From an uncultured Bacteroidales bacterium (lineage in GTDB: Bacteria; Bacteroidota; Bacteroidia; Bacteroidales; UBA932): 64,000 bases of DNA. Made by a program: the position numbers and the translations under genes. The notes under the pieces were generated by a model. That model was not told the origin of the DNA, made no database searches, and worked only from the letters and a program-made list of their open reading frames with translations. This document shows, in pieces, positions 44,880 to 53,731 of this stretch. The stretch lies in the NCBI GenBank assembly GCA_949286415.1, contig CASEBV010000012.1, positions 1 through 64,000 of the forward strand, given 5' to 3'. Numbering within the stretch: the first letter of the stretch is position 1; each line of letters opens with the position of its first letter.

Positions 44880-45671
44880 TCAGAGATTGTCTTTCTCGAT
44901 GTCTTTGAAGTATCTGTAGGTGTTGACCTTGAGTTCTCCGGCAGCGAGTTCGTCGCAAACGATGATGCCGTGCTGATGTGCCTGGAGAGCTGACAGGGTG
45001 CATGACTGCGAGTATGCCCCTTCAACCGCCTGTTGGAGGGCGCGGGCCTTCTTGTGACCGAAGGCAAGCACAAGGACTTCCCTTGCAGACATCACTGTGC
45101 CTACGCCGACAGTCAACGCCAATGCCGGAACCTTGTCTATGTCGTTGTCGAAGAATCTTGAGTTTACGACTCTGGTGTCGTATGTGAGAGTCTTGACTCT
45201 TGTCCTGGACACGAGGGAAGAGAACGGTTCGTTGAATGCAAGGTGTCCGTCTTCACCGACGCCTCCCATGAAGAGGTCGATGCCGCCGGCAGCCTCAATC
45301 CGTGCTTCGTATGATGCACATTCCGCAGCAAGGTCAGGGGCGTTGCCGTTGAGGATGTTGATATTCTCCTTCGGCACATCGACATGGTCAAAGAAATTGG
45401 CGGCCATGAAAGAGTGGTAGCTTTCAGGGTGTGATTCAGGAAGTCCCACATACTCATCCATGTTGAATGTGATGACATTTTTGAATGAGACCTCACCTGC
45501 CTTGTACATCCTGATGAGTTCCTGATATGTCCCTATCGGGGTCGAGCCTGTAGGAAGCCCGAGCACGAACGGCTTGTCCGTGACCGCAGCCTTGGCCTTG
45601 ATTCTTGATACTATGTATCTTGCGGCCCATACAGAGCCTTTCTTGCTGTCGTTTTCAATTATAAGTCTCAT
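44880..45671 (-). CDS. nagB: Glucosamine-6-phosphate deaminase
   Basis: NagB converts glucosamine-6-phosphate to fructose-6-phosphate and ammonia, the last step of amino-sugar catabolism. The 263-residue protein keeps the catalytic residues at the same numbers as the Escherichia coli enzyme: Asp72, Asp141, His143 and Glu148 in [13 protein letters not shown]. It is 35 bases downstream of the NagB-LmbE fusion and 81 bases upstream of the sulfatase on the same strand, so the three are probably one transcript for use of sulfated amino sugars. Confidence 0.95.
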   Translation of the reverse strand: MRLIIENDSKKGSVWAARYIVSRIKAKAAVTDKPFVLGLPTGSTPIGTYQELIRMYKAGEVSFKNVITFNMDEYVGLPESHPESYHSFMAANFFDHVDVPKENINILNGNAPDLAAECASYEARIEAAGGIDLFMGGVGEDGHLAFNEPFSSLVSRTRVKTLTYDTRVVNSRFFDNDIDKVPALALTVGVGTVMSAREVLVLAFGHKKARALQQAVEGAYSQSCTLSALQAHQHGIIVCDELAAGELKVNTYRYFKDIEKDNL

Positions 45672-45706
45672 ATTCCTGATTTGTTAAAAATTTTCAAAAA
45701 GACCTT

Positions 45707-47623
45707 TTAAAAAAGTTTTACGAAGACCTCGATAGCCTGATATTCAGCCATCCCGAGCTCGTTGTAGAGCCGGGCCGTATTCTGCGTCCTGTCTTCGGCC
45801 CTCTGCCAGAACTCGCGGGAATCGTCTCCCGGGAACGGTACGATATCCTTCTGGGACACATGCCTGTAGATGGCGTGGCGTTTCTTGATGACCTCGTCAG
45901 GGCTGAGAGGAACTGCCATATCCACTTTTCCGAGTTCCCATTCCATCCAGGCCCCTCTGTAGAGCCATACATGGCATTCCTTGAGCCATGCCTCATTCCT
46001 GAGCTGGTCAAGAGCCTCAAGTACGGCCTCAGTACATACCCGGTGCGTTCCATGCGGGTCGGCAAGGTCGCCTGCAAGATAGATCTGGTGCGGCTGTACT
46101 TTCTGGAGAAGGTCAATTATGATATCAATGTCTTTCTGCGTGCGTTCTCCTTTCTTGATGCCTCCTGTCTCATAGAAAGGCAGGTTGAGGAAGTGTACGT
46201 TTGTATTCTCGTTCAGGCCGAAAGATCTTACTGCTCCGCGGGCTTCGGCACGGCGGATGGCCGCCTTGATGTTCAGAAGCGGACGCGGCTCCGGCTCTCC
46301 CGGTTTCTTCGAGTCGACGATTGCCTTCACCTCTGCAAATTTGTCGGCGAATCCGAGTTCATGTGCAGTGTCCATGTGCTGGAGCACCACATCGTCATGT
46401 ACGGCAACATTTCCTGAGGTCTCATATGCGACATGGACATCATGTCCCTGCTCGACGAGACGGATGAATGTTCCTCCCATAGAGATGACATCGTCGTCCG
46501 GATGCGGAGAGAATATCACCACTCTCTTCGGGAACGGCTTGGATGACACCGGCCTTGTGGAATCATCGGCATTTGGCTTTCCTCCCGGCCATCCGCTGAT
46601 GGTGTGCTGCAGGTCGTTGAAAACATCGATGTTTATCTTGTCGTATGGTCCCTTGAGTTCAAGAAGTTCTCCGAGGGAGTTTTCGATATAGTCCTGATGC
46701 GTGAGCTTCAGAATTGGCTTGTGAACTGTCTGGCAGAGCCATACGACGGCCTTCCTGACGAATTTCGGTGTCCACTCGCATGGCCCTACGAGCCACGGGG
46801 CAACCACCCTTGTGAGCATGCTTGCCGAATTGTCGTCAGCATACATGCGGATATTCTCATGTCTCTGGAGGAATGATGCCGGGCAGGAAGGTGTCATGGC
46901 TTCTTCCGTGACATCTTTCACCACCTGAGCCTTGTCTTCTCCCCATGCCATGAGAATGATTTTCTTGGCGCTCATCATTGTTGCAAGGCCTATTGTGATT
47001 GCCGTCTTCGGGGTATCGGCTATATTCCCGTTGAAGTTGCGGGACTGGGCCTTTCTTGTCTTGTAAGACAGGAGCACTGTCCTTGTCCTGCTCTTTGGCG
47101 ATGCTCCGGCCTCGTTGAAACCTATCTGTCCGTATTCTCCGACTCCCACGACCAGAAGGTCAAGGCCGGAAACAGCCCTGTCATAATCTGCGCAGTATTC
47201 TGTAATGCGGTCCTTGCTGACCGAGCCGTCAGGGATGTGGATGTTCTCTTTCTTTACATCCACATGGTTGAGAAATTCATCGTAGAGTCTGTAATTCCTG
47301 CTTTGTCTTCCACCTGTCTCAGCCGGATAGTATTCATCTATGCTGAAAATCTCAACTCCGGCAAATGATACCTCTCCTTTTTTATACCGGATGACAAGCT
47401 CCCTGTACAGAGTGACAGGAGTCGTTCCTGTGCTGAGCCCCAGACGGAATACCTTTCCGTCGTTTTCCTTGATTGCCGAAATGATGATTCCGGCGATATC
47501 AGAACAGGCATTCTCGGCAGTGTCGTAGATTTCTGTCGGAATTGTCTCATAGCTGTGGAGAATGTCTTTCGGCAGTCCTGCCTCAATCAGTCCGCCGTCC
47601 TTAGGTAAAGAAAAGTGCTTCAT
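45707..47623 (-). CDS. NagB-like domain fused to PIG-L/LmbE deacetylase domain
   Basis: The 638-residue protein has an N-terminal NagB-type domain (about 15-270), a linker, and a C-terminal PIG-L/LmbE domain (about 365-630) with the metal motif HPDDD at 372-376 and DPHGTH near 535-540. In the NagB part the residues matching Asp141 and His143 are Tyr164 and Gln166 (GEYGQIGFNE), while the acidic DEY and the later Glu171 remain; I therefore expect it to bind but not to deaminate the sugar phosphate. PIG-L enzymes remove N-acetyl groups from GlcNAc conjugates, so the fusion may deacetylate GlcNAc compounds and hand them to NagB encoded next. Such fusions are known in Bacteroidota, usually annotated simply as deaminases. 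Confidence 0.88.
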   Translation of the reverse strand: MKHFSLPKDGGLIEAGLPKDILHSYETIPTEIYDTAENACSDIAGIIISAIKENDGKVFRLGLSTGTTPVTLYRELVIRYKKGEVSFAGVEIFSIDEYYPAETGGRQSRNYRLYDEFLNHVDVKKENIHIPDGSVSKDRITEYCADYDRAVSGLDLLVVGVGEYGQIGFNEAGASPKSRTRTVLLSYKTRKAQSRNFNGNIADTPKTAITIGLATMMSAKKIILMAWGEDKAQVVKDVTEEAMTPSCPASFLQRHENIRMYADDNSASMLTRVVAPWLVGPCEWTPKFVRKAVVWLCQTVHKPILKLTHQDYIENSLGELLELKGPYDKINIDVFNDLQHTISGWPGGKPNADDSTRPVSSKPFPKRVVIFSPHPDDDVISMGGTFIRLVEQGHDVHVAYETSGNVAVHDDVVLQHMDTAHELGFADKFAEVKAIVDSKKPGEPEPRPLLNIKAAIRRAEARGAVRSFGLNENTNVHFLNLPFYETGGIKKGERTQKDIDIIIDLLQKVQPHQIYLAGDLADPHGTHRVCTEAVLEALDQLRNEAWLKECHVWLYRGAWMEWELGKVDMAVPLSPDEVIKKRHAIYRHVSQKDIVPFPGDDSREFWQRAEDRTQNTARLYNELGMAEYQAIEVFVKLF

Positions 47624-47678
47624 ATATTATGTGTATAGATATTTCAGAAATTTGACTACATATTCATTCCACATCCCA

Positions 47679-47686
47679 CAAATATA
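47679..47686 (-). promoter_or_regulatory. -7 promoter element of the fusion-nagB-sulfatase unit
   Basis: The minus strand reads TATATTTG, matching TAnnTTTG, 56 bases upstream of the ATG at 47623. Confidence 0.5.
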
Positions 47687-47721
47687 CGAAAACTACTTCA
47701 AATACGGATGGAATTTGCCGC

Positions 47722-47775
47722 TTTTCCAGCAAAACCGCGCCCGATGGAGCCGAAAATGTCCTCCACCGTGCGCGG
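47722..47775. repeat. GC-rich hairpin repeat (REP-like), copy at 47.7 kb
   Basis: The 13 bases TTTTCCAGCAAAA (47722-47734) are identical to 440-452. They are followed by a stem of CCGCGCCCGATGGAG (47735-47749) with CTCCACCGTGCGCGG (47761-47775), 13 of 15 paired, and an 11-base loop. The left half matches 49004 onward at 20 of 23 positions. Confidence 0.65.
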
Positions 47776-47777
47776 CA

Positions 47778-47817
47778 ATAAAAACGGCCCCGTTCCCAAG
47801 GAAGGAGCGGGGCCGCA
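47778..47817 (-). terminator. Terminator of the 351-residue lipoprotein gene
   Basis: On the minus strand CGGCCCCGCTCC pairs with GGAACGGGGCCG with few mismatches and is followed by TTTTTATT. It lies directly next to the hairpin repeat. Confidence 0.75.
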
Positions 47818-47837
47818 GTGTTTGAGTTATTCAGAAA

Positions 47838-48893
47838 TTATCTTGCTGAAAATGATGCTGTTGTCGGGTATTCAACCTTTATCGGAGAATAGACCTTTAC
47901 TGTGCTGGATTTTGTGAGAACTGCAGCTGATGTGTCGGATGAAACATAAGAGAGAGTGAGTGTCCCGGCAAACGCATCGTCGCCCAGAATTGAGCTGGAT
48001 TGTCCGTCTGTGTAGACTAAGTTAAGTGATACAACTGTAAATGTCCCTGTGACTCCGTTTCCTAAATTTACTCCTGACGAATAAGCTGTGCTGGTTGCTG
48101 TTTTTTCAGATAATGCAAAAGTAAATGCAGGATAGGAGCCGTTAATCCCGCTGTAGTAAGGTGTATATCCGTCTGCGGTTATATAGCCGACAGAAGTCCA
48201 TGCAAGATACTTTCCAGACTCATCAGCATTAGTAAGCTGTGCTGCCCATATCTGAAGATTTCCGGACTCATCTATCATTCCCATTGCAGGATATTCTTCT
48301 CCGGCATCTGTCCTGTATGAGCTTAATCCATAAATGTAATACAGGCCTTCTCCTTCGTCAGTGATTGTCAGTGTTCCGGTCTTTGCTACTTCAGTTACTT
48401 GAGGAACGATGTATCTGTTATCGTCAGGGTCAGGAGCCCAGACTTGAGTATGGGTTGATGTTATGTTCCATGTGCCTGCCCATCCTGTAGGCGTTTCTTC
48501 TCCTCCGTCCTCTTCCAGTGTCACGTTCGTACTTGCCCATTCTGAGTCAGTGTAGTTCTCGTCCTCAGATGTGGCCTTTACTTTGACTGTATAGTCACCT
48601 GCAGTGAGGCTCGTGAATTCAACTGAAGTGGATGTGGTGGTTTCCTCTGCTCCGCCGTTGAGAGTATAGGTATATGAGTCAGCGTTTGTGACTGCTTTCC
48701 AGGTGACTGTGAAGGATGTGTTTGTCTGGTCTTCTACTGAAAGGCTCGGAGTGGCGAGCTGGGTCGGCTCTGACGGCTCCGGGTCTGGTGTAGGATCATC
48801 CCCCCCCTGCGGCTCTTTTTCGCAGGATGCCAGAAGGGCAACGGATGCGAATGCCGTCATTGCGGCATAGAAAAATCTGTTCAATGTTTTCAT
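47838..48893 (-). CDS. Lipoprotein with one FN3-like repeat; G8 tract near the start
   Basis: The 351-residue protein is a shorter paralog of the product encoded at 41166: lipobox Cys24, one FN3-like repeat (about 48-130) and a C-terminal domain (about 140-351) with the shared GTWNITST opening. Codons 29-32 hold eight G in a row on the coding strand (48800-48807), at the same place relative to the lipobox as in the paralog. One G less leads to a TAG after about two dozen codons; one more gives TGA directly. The frame is open here. It is flanked by copies of the hairpin repeat at 47722 and 49004. Probably an outer-membrane surface lipoprotein; ligand unknown. Confidence 0.82.
   Translation of the reverse strand: MKTLNRFFYAAMTAFASVALLASCEKEPQGGDDPTPDPEPSEPTQLATPSLSVEDQTNTSFTVTWKAVTNADSYTYTLNGGAEETTTSTSVEFTSLTAGDYTVKVKATSEDENYTDSEWASTNVTLEEDGGEETPTGWAGTWNITSTHTQVWAPDPDDNRYIVPQVTEVAKTGTLTITDEGEGLYYIYGLSSYRTDAGEEYPAMGMIDESGNLQIWAAQLTNADESGKYLAWTSVGYITADGYTPYYSGINGSYPAFTFALSEKTATSTAYSSGVNLGNGVTGTFTVVSLNLVYTDGQSSSILGDDAFAGTLTLSYVSSDTSAAVLTKSSTVKVYSPIKVEYPTTASFSAR
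48800..48807. repeat. Homopolymer C8/G8 tract in the 351-residue lipoprotein gene
   Basis: Eight C on the plus strand (eight G in coding sense), starting five codons after the lipobox cysteine codon; the frame is open in the given sequence. Confidence 0.9.
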
Positions 48894-48926
48894 GATAATT
48901 TAGTTTTAATAATGGTTCATTTCCTT

Positions 48927-48934
48927 CAAAGTTA
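48927..48934 (-). promoter_or_regulatory. -7 promoter element of the 351-residue lipoprotein gene
   Basis: The minus strand reads TAACTTTG, matching TAnnTTTG, 34 bases upstream of the ATG at 48893. The sequence upstream is strongly A/T-rich. Confidence 0.5.
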
Positions 48935-49003
48935 AGAAAAATAAATTTTACGACGGTTAATTTTTTTATTTTATTTCCATAATGTCACTGAATATTATTG
49001 CAT

Positions 49004-49044
49004 CGCGCCCGGTGGAGTCAAAAATGCTGTCCGACGGCCGCGCC
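49004..49044. repeat. GC-rich hairpin repeat (REP-like), copy at 49.0 kb
   Basis: CGCGCCCGGTGGAG opens the copy; the right arm (ACGGCCGCGCC) is degenerate. The first 23 bases match the 47736 copy at 20 positions, in the same orientation. It lies between two divergent promoters. Confidence 0.55.
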
Positions 49045-49154
49045 GGGAGGTCCAGATCCGCAGCCGCCGCCACCCCTGCCGCACCGCCAGGCCTTGCCGT
49101 TTGATTCTTTGCTGATAAGTACTGGACCGGCACGGAAAAGACAAATACTTTACC

Positions 49155-49162
49155 TATATTTG
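49155..49162 (+). promoter_or_regulatory. -7 promoter element of hppA
   Basis: TATATTTG matches TAnnTTTG, 24 bases upstream of the hppA ATG. No clear -33 element is seen. Confidence 0.5.
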
Positions 49163-49185
49163 TGCCAATTAACAACTGATAACTT

Positions 49186-51384
49186 ATGACCGATCTGTTT
49201 TATCTTGTGCCTGCCGCGGCTGTGGCGGCACTGTTCTTTGCCTGGCTCTTTTTCCGCCAGATGATGAAGGAGAGCGAAGGCTCTGCTACCATGAAGGAGA
49301 TAGCACTTTATGTGAGGAAGGGGGCGATGGCCTATCTGAAGCAGCAGTACAAGGTGGTCACGATTGTGTTTGTGATACTTGCTGCGTTTTTTGCGGTGCT
49401 TGCATATGGATTTAATGTGCAGAATCCGTGGGTGCCGTTTGCTTTCCTGACGGGAGGCTTCTTCTCAGGGCTGGCCGGATTCGTGGGCATGAAGACCGCT
49501 ACATATGCTTCCGCAAGGACGGCCAATGCGGCCATGCGTTCCCTGAATTCGGGGCTGAAGCTGGCATTCCGCTCCGGGGCTGTGATGGGGCTTACAGTTG
49601 TGGGCCTCGGCCTTCTGGACATTTCTCTGTGGTACATCATACTAGACCATTTCATAGATGCCACGGGACCGCAGAAGCTTGTGACAATCACCACGACGAT
49701 GCTTACATTCGGCATGGGGGCCTCGACGCAGGCTCTGTTTGCCCGTGTGGGAGGCGGCATCTATACCAAGGCCGCCGATGTGGGCGCAGACCTTGTCGGA
49801 AAGGTTGAGGCAGGGATTCCGGAGGACGACCCGCGCAATCCTGCTACCATCGCGGACAATGTGGGGGACAATGTGGGGGATGTCGCCGGCATGGGAGCGG
49901 ACCTTTATGAGTCATACTGCGGTTCAATACTTGCAGCTGCGGCTCTCGGTGCGTCGGCTTTCTACGGTGTCGGCGAGGACATGCAGATGAGGGCGGTATT
50001 TGCCCCTATGATTATCGCGGCTGTCGGTGTGGCCCTTTCCATCATCGGCATCTATACCGTGAGGACGAAGGAAGGAGCCGGGATGAGCCAGCTGCTGAAG
50101 TCACTCGGATTCGGCACGAACCTCAGTGCCGTGCTGATTGCAGCTGCGACATTCGGAGTCCTGTATCTTCTCAAGCTTGACAACTGGCTCGGGATATCAT
50201 TCTCGGTAATCGTCGGTCTGCTGGCAGGCGTCATCATCGGCCAGTCTACAGAATATTATACATCCCATTCTTACAAGCCGACGCAGAAATTGGCTGAAAG
50301 TTCCAAGACAGGCCCTGCCACAGTCATCATTTCCGGTATCGGCCTCGGAATGATATCCACGGCCATTCCGGTGATTACAATAGCCGTGGCCATTCTTCTC
50401 TCATATCTCTGCGCCATCAATTTTGACATGGCGAACATGCTGACCCCGCAGAATCTGAGCATCGGGCTTTACGGAATCGGCATCGCGGCCGTGGGAATGC
50501 TTTCAACTCTCGGAATCACTCTTGCGACAGACGCATACGGGCCTATAGCCGACAATGCCGGAGGAAATGCCCAGATGAGCGAACTCGACCCTGAGGTCCG
50601 CCGCCGCACAGACATCCTCGATGCTCTCGGAAATACCACGGCGGCCACCGGAAAAGGCTTTGCAATCGGCTCCGCAGCCCTGACTGCCCTTGCCCTTCTT
50701 GCTTCATACATGGAGGAAATCAAGATTGCCCTCGGGCGCACTGGAGAATATATTGTCGGTGCCGCCGGAGAAGCCGTCGAGGCTGCAAAGGCCACTATCC
50801 CTGACCTGATGGCACATTATAATGTGGACCTCATGAATCCTACCGTTCTTGTCGGTGTCTTCATCGGGGCGATGATGTCTTTCCTGTTCTGCGGACTTAC
50901 GATGAACGCCGTGGGCAGGGCCGCACAGAAGATGGTGGCCGAGGTGCGCAGGCAGTTCCGTGAGATAAAGGGCATCCTGACGGGGGAAGCTGTGCCTGAC
51001 TATGCGAGATGCGTGGAGATTTCCACCAAGGGAGCCCAGCATGAGATGCTCTTTCCGTCGCTCATTGCCATCATAGTCCCTGTGGTCGTGGGACTTGTGC
51101 TCGGCGTCGCCGGTGTCATGGGGCTTCTCATCGGAGGTCTCGGGTCAGGCTTCGTGCTTGCCATCTTCATGGCTAATTCCGGCGGAGCATGGGACAATGC
51201 CAAGAAATATGTCGAGGAAGGCAATCTCGGAGGCAAAAATTCCGAGTGCCACAAGGCTACGGTGGTCGGCGATACAGTGGGAGACCCGTTCAAGGATACT
51301 TCCGGCCCGTCCCTGAATATCCTCGTGAAGCTAATGAGCATGGTGTCGATTGTCATGGCAGGACTTACGGTCTGGATTCATTGA
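49186..51384 (+). CDS. hppA: Membrane-bound ion-pumping pyrophosphatase, K+-dependent type
   Basis: It couples hydrolysis of pyrophosphate to export of H+ and/or Na+. The 732-residue protein has about 16 hydrophobic helices and the catalytic loops DVGADLVGKVEAGIPEDDPRN and ADNVGDNVGDVAGMGADL. The segment GNTTAATGKG has Ala where K+-independent enzymes have Lys, which places it in the K+-dependent group; that group includes the Na+- and Na+,H+-pumps, among them one described from Bacteroides. Which ion is pumped here cannot be decided by eye. It is a single gene followed by the sufB promoter. Confidence 0.95.
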   Translation: MTDLFYLVPAAAVAALFFAWLFFRQMMKESEGSATMKEIALYVRKGAMAYLKQQYKVVTIVFVILAAFFAVLAYGFNVQNPWVPFAFLTGGFFSGLAGFVGMKTATYASARTANAAMRSLNSGLKLAFRSGAVMGLTVVGLGLLDISLWYIILDHFIDATGPQKLVTITTTMLTFGMGASTQALFARVGGGIYTKAADVGADLVGKVEAGIPEDDPRNPATIADNVGDNVGDVAGMGADLYESYCGSILAAAALGASAFYGVGEDMQMRAVFAPMIIAAVGVALSIIGIYTVRTKEGAGMSQLLKSLGFGTNLSAVLIAAATFGVLYLLKLDNWLGISFSVIVGLLAGVIIGQSTEYYTSHSYKPTQKLAESSKTGPATVIISGIGLGMISTAIPVITIAVAILLSYLCAINFDMANMLTPQNLSIGLYGIGIAAVGMLSTLGITLATDAYGPIADNAGGNAQMSELDPEVRRRTDILDALGNTTAATGKGFAIGSAALTALALLASYMEEIKIALGRTGEYIVGAAGEAVEAAKATIPDLMAHYNVDLMNPTVLVGVFIGAMMSFLFCGLTMNAVGRAAQKMVAEVRRQFREIKGILTGEAVPDYARCVEISTKGAQHEMLFPSLIAIIVPVVVGLVLGVAGVMGLLIGGLGSGFVLAIFMANSGGAWDNAKKYVEEGNLGGKNSECHKATVVGDTVGDPFKDTSGPSLNILVKLMSMVSIVMAGLTVWIH

Positions 51385-51408
51385 GTAATCAAAATATTGC
51401 TATCTTTG
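51381..51408 (+). promoter_or_regulatory. Promoter of the suf operon
   Basis: TTG at 51381-51383 and TATCTTTG at 51401-51408 are 17 bases apart; the -33 part overlaps the hppA stop codon. The leader to the sufB ATG is about 75 bases without a recognisable IscR-type site. Confidence 0.6.
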
Positions 51409-51488
51409 CAGATTCCGGCGGATAGGACGGCAGTTTGTGCCGAATACTGCGGATGCCGTCTCTCCGCCGGCTACAAAGTCAAGGCAAT

Positions 51489-52934
51489 ATGGATGACAGG
51501 ACAGAAAAGAATATACTTCAGGATATAGCCGACCAGGAATATGAACACGGCTTCGTGACGGATGTGGAGCAGGAGTTCATTCCCAAGGGGCTAAATGAAG
51601 ACATCATCAGGCTTATTTCTGCGAAGAAAGAGGAGCCGGAGTGGCTTCTGGAGTTCAGGCTTGATGCCTTCAGGCGCTGGCAGAAGATGAAGGTCCCGAC
51701 ATGGGCTCATCTGAATATCCCCGAAATTGATTTCCAGGACATAATTTATTATGCCGCGCCCAAAAAAGACAGCGACCGCCCCAAGGAGATAGACCCGGAG
51801 CTGGAGAAAACTTTCGACAAGCTCGGGATTCCTCTTAATGAAAGGGCGGCTCTTGCCGGAGTGGCTGTGGATGCTGTGTTTGATTCCGTGTCAGTGGCTA
51901 CAACTTTCCGTCAGGCACTGTCGGAAAAGGGCATCATTTTCTGCTCATTCTCTGAAGCAGTGAAGGAACATCCTGACCTTGTCCGGAAATATCTTGCTTC
52001 TGTTGTCCCTGTCGGGGATAATTTCTATGCAGCCCTCAATTCCGCCGTGTTCAGTGACGGCTCTTTCTGCTATATCCCCAAAGGAGTGCGCTGCCCGATG
52101 GAGCTTTCAAGCTATTTCCGCATAAATGCCCGGGGTACGGGCCAGTTTGAGAGGACTCTGATTGTGGCCGATGAAGGCTCGTATGTGAGCTATATGGAGG
52201 GCTGCACGGCTCCGATGCGCGATGAGAACCAGCTCCACGCAGCTGTGGTGGAGATAGTGGTGGAAAAGGATGCCGAAGTCAAGTATTCCACTGTCCAGAA
52301 CTGGTATCCCGGCGATGCGCAGGGCAGGGGAGGAATCTTCAATTTTGTCACCAAGAGGGGGATATGCAAGGGGAGCGGAAGCCATCTTTCGTGGACTCAG
52401 GTCGAGACGGGCTCCGCGATCACATGGAAATATCCGAGCACCATCCTCAAGGGGGACAACTCCTCGTCGGAGTTCTACTCTGTGGCAGTGACCAACAACT
52501 GGCAGCAGGCGGACACCGGCACAAAGATGATACACATAGGCAGGAATACACGCAGCCGCATCATCAGCAAGGGAATTTCGGCAGGACACAGCCAGAACAG
52601 CTACAGGGGGCTGGTCAAGATGCTCCCGGGAGCGGACAATGCCAGGAACTATTCCCAGTGCGACAGTCTTCTGATTGGGGACAAGTGCGGGGCGCATACT
52701 TTCCCGGACATTCAGAATGCCAATATGACTGCTGTCGTCGAGCATGAGGCGACAACTTCGAAGATAAGCGAGGACCAGCTGTTTTACTGCAACCAGCGCG
52801 GCATCGGCCCTGAGGAGGCTGTAGGGCTGATAGTGAACGGGTATGCCCGCGAGGTACTGTCAAAGCTTCCGATGGAGTTTGCCGTTGAGGCACAGAAACT
52901 CCTGCAGGTGTCTCTGGAGGGGTCCGTGGGATAG
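51489..52934 (+). CDS. sufB: Fe-S cluster assembly scaffold SufB
   Basis: SufB is the scaffold on which Fe-S clusters are built in the SufBCD complex. From the ATG at 51489 the protein has 481 residues, the usual size. The core beta-helix ends with [11 protein letters not shown], whose cysteine matches the active Cys405 of Escherichia coli SufB, and [10 protein letters not shown], which contains the His and Glu also implicated. The first gene of a suf unit in which a pnuC-like gene is inserted before sufC. Confidence 0.95.
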   Translation: MDDRTEKNILQDIADQEYEHGFVTDVEQEFIPKGLNEDIIRLISAKKEEPEWLLEFRLDAFRRWQKMKVPTWAHLNIPEIDFQDIIYYAAPKKDSDRPKEIDPELEKTFDKLGIPLNERAALAGVAVDAVFDSVSVATTFRQALSEKGIIFCSFSEAVKEHPDLVRKYLASVVPVGDNFYAALNSAVFSDGSFCYIPKGVRCPMELSSYFRINARGTGQFERTLIVADEGSYVSYMEGCTAPMRDENQLHAAVVEIVVEKDAEVKYSTVQNWYPGDAQGRGGIFNFVTKRGICKGSGSHLSWTQVETGSAITWKYPSTILKGDNSSSEFYSVAVTNNWQQADTGTKMIHIGRNTRSRIISKGISAGHSQNSYRGLVKMLPGADNARNYSQCDSLLIGDKCGAHTFPDIQNANMTAVVEHEATTSKISEDQLFYCNQRGIGPEEAVGLIVNGYAREVLSKLPMEFAVEAQKLLQVSLEGSVG

Positions 52935-52995
52935 AACAGCAGCCGGCGCCCGGCAGTTGGTCCTGTCGGACGGGAAATGTACAGAGAACAGAGAG

Positions 52996-53655
52996 ATGAA
53001 AGATTTTTTGAATTATTCGTTGTTTACAATCGGCGGGGACATGCCGGTGCTCCTCATAGACCTGATTACTTCGGTCTGCGGACTGGCCTGTGTCTTCCTT
53101 GCCGGGCGTAACAGCAAATATAATTTCTGGGTGGGCTATGTATATACATTTTTCCTGTTCCTGATGTTCTGGAACAAGAATCTGTATGCGAGCCTGCTGC
53201 TCCAGCCGATATCGCTGGGGATAAACATACTCGGACATTACCGATGGACGCATCCGAAAAAGAGCGAAGAGAGTTCCGAGCACCACGGGGAACTGAAGGT
53301 GTCGATGCTGACCTGGCCCCAGCGGGGTGCGGCAGTCGTGTCCGTCTTCGTCATTGCATGGTTCTGGGGATGGCTTTTGAGCCAGTTGGGCAACAGGTGG
53401 TGTGTCGGCCTGTTCCCTTCCGACCCGATACCGTATCTGGACGCCTGCGTCACCGTGCTGATACTTGTCGCACAGTTTCTCTCGGCACTCAAGAAGTGGG
53501 ACTGCTGGATTGCGTGGCTGCTGGTCAATGTCACCCAGATGGCTTTGCATATTTCAGTCGGCCATGTCTTTATGCCGATTGTTTCCGGGCTTTATCTCAT
53601 CAACGGTGTGGCTTCCATCTGCAGCTGGTACAGGCTGTATCAGAAGAAGGCGTAG
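52996..53655 (+). CDS. PnuC-type vitamin/nicotinamide riboside transporter (copy 2)
   Basis: The 219-residue protein has about seven hydrophobic segments, and the family motifs KYNFWVGYVYT (near 35-45) and LLQPISLGINILGHYRW (near 65-80). It is clearly related in layout to the protein at 22674 but the sequence differs strongly, so the two may carry different substrates. It lies between sufB and sufC with gaps of 61 and 76 bases, an unusual place; co-transcription with the Fe-S operon is likely. Confidence 0.85.
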   Translation: MKDFLNYSLFTIGGDMPVLLIDLITSVCGLACVFLAGRNSKYNFWVGYVYTFFLFLMFWNKNLYASLLLQPISLGINILGHYRWTHPKKSEESSEHHGELKVSMLTWPQRGAAVVSVFVIAWFWGWLLSQLGNRWCVGLFPSDPIPYLDACVTVLILVAQFLSALKKWDCWIAWLLVNVTQMALHISVGHVFMPIVSGLYLINGVASICSWYRLYQKKA

Positions 53656-53731
53656 ACATTGGAATTATGGGCCGGGGCATTGTCGCGGATATTGAAATAG
53701 AATAAAATTATAAACGGGGAATACAGGAAAT

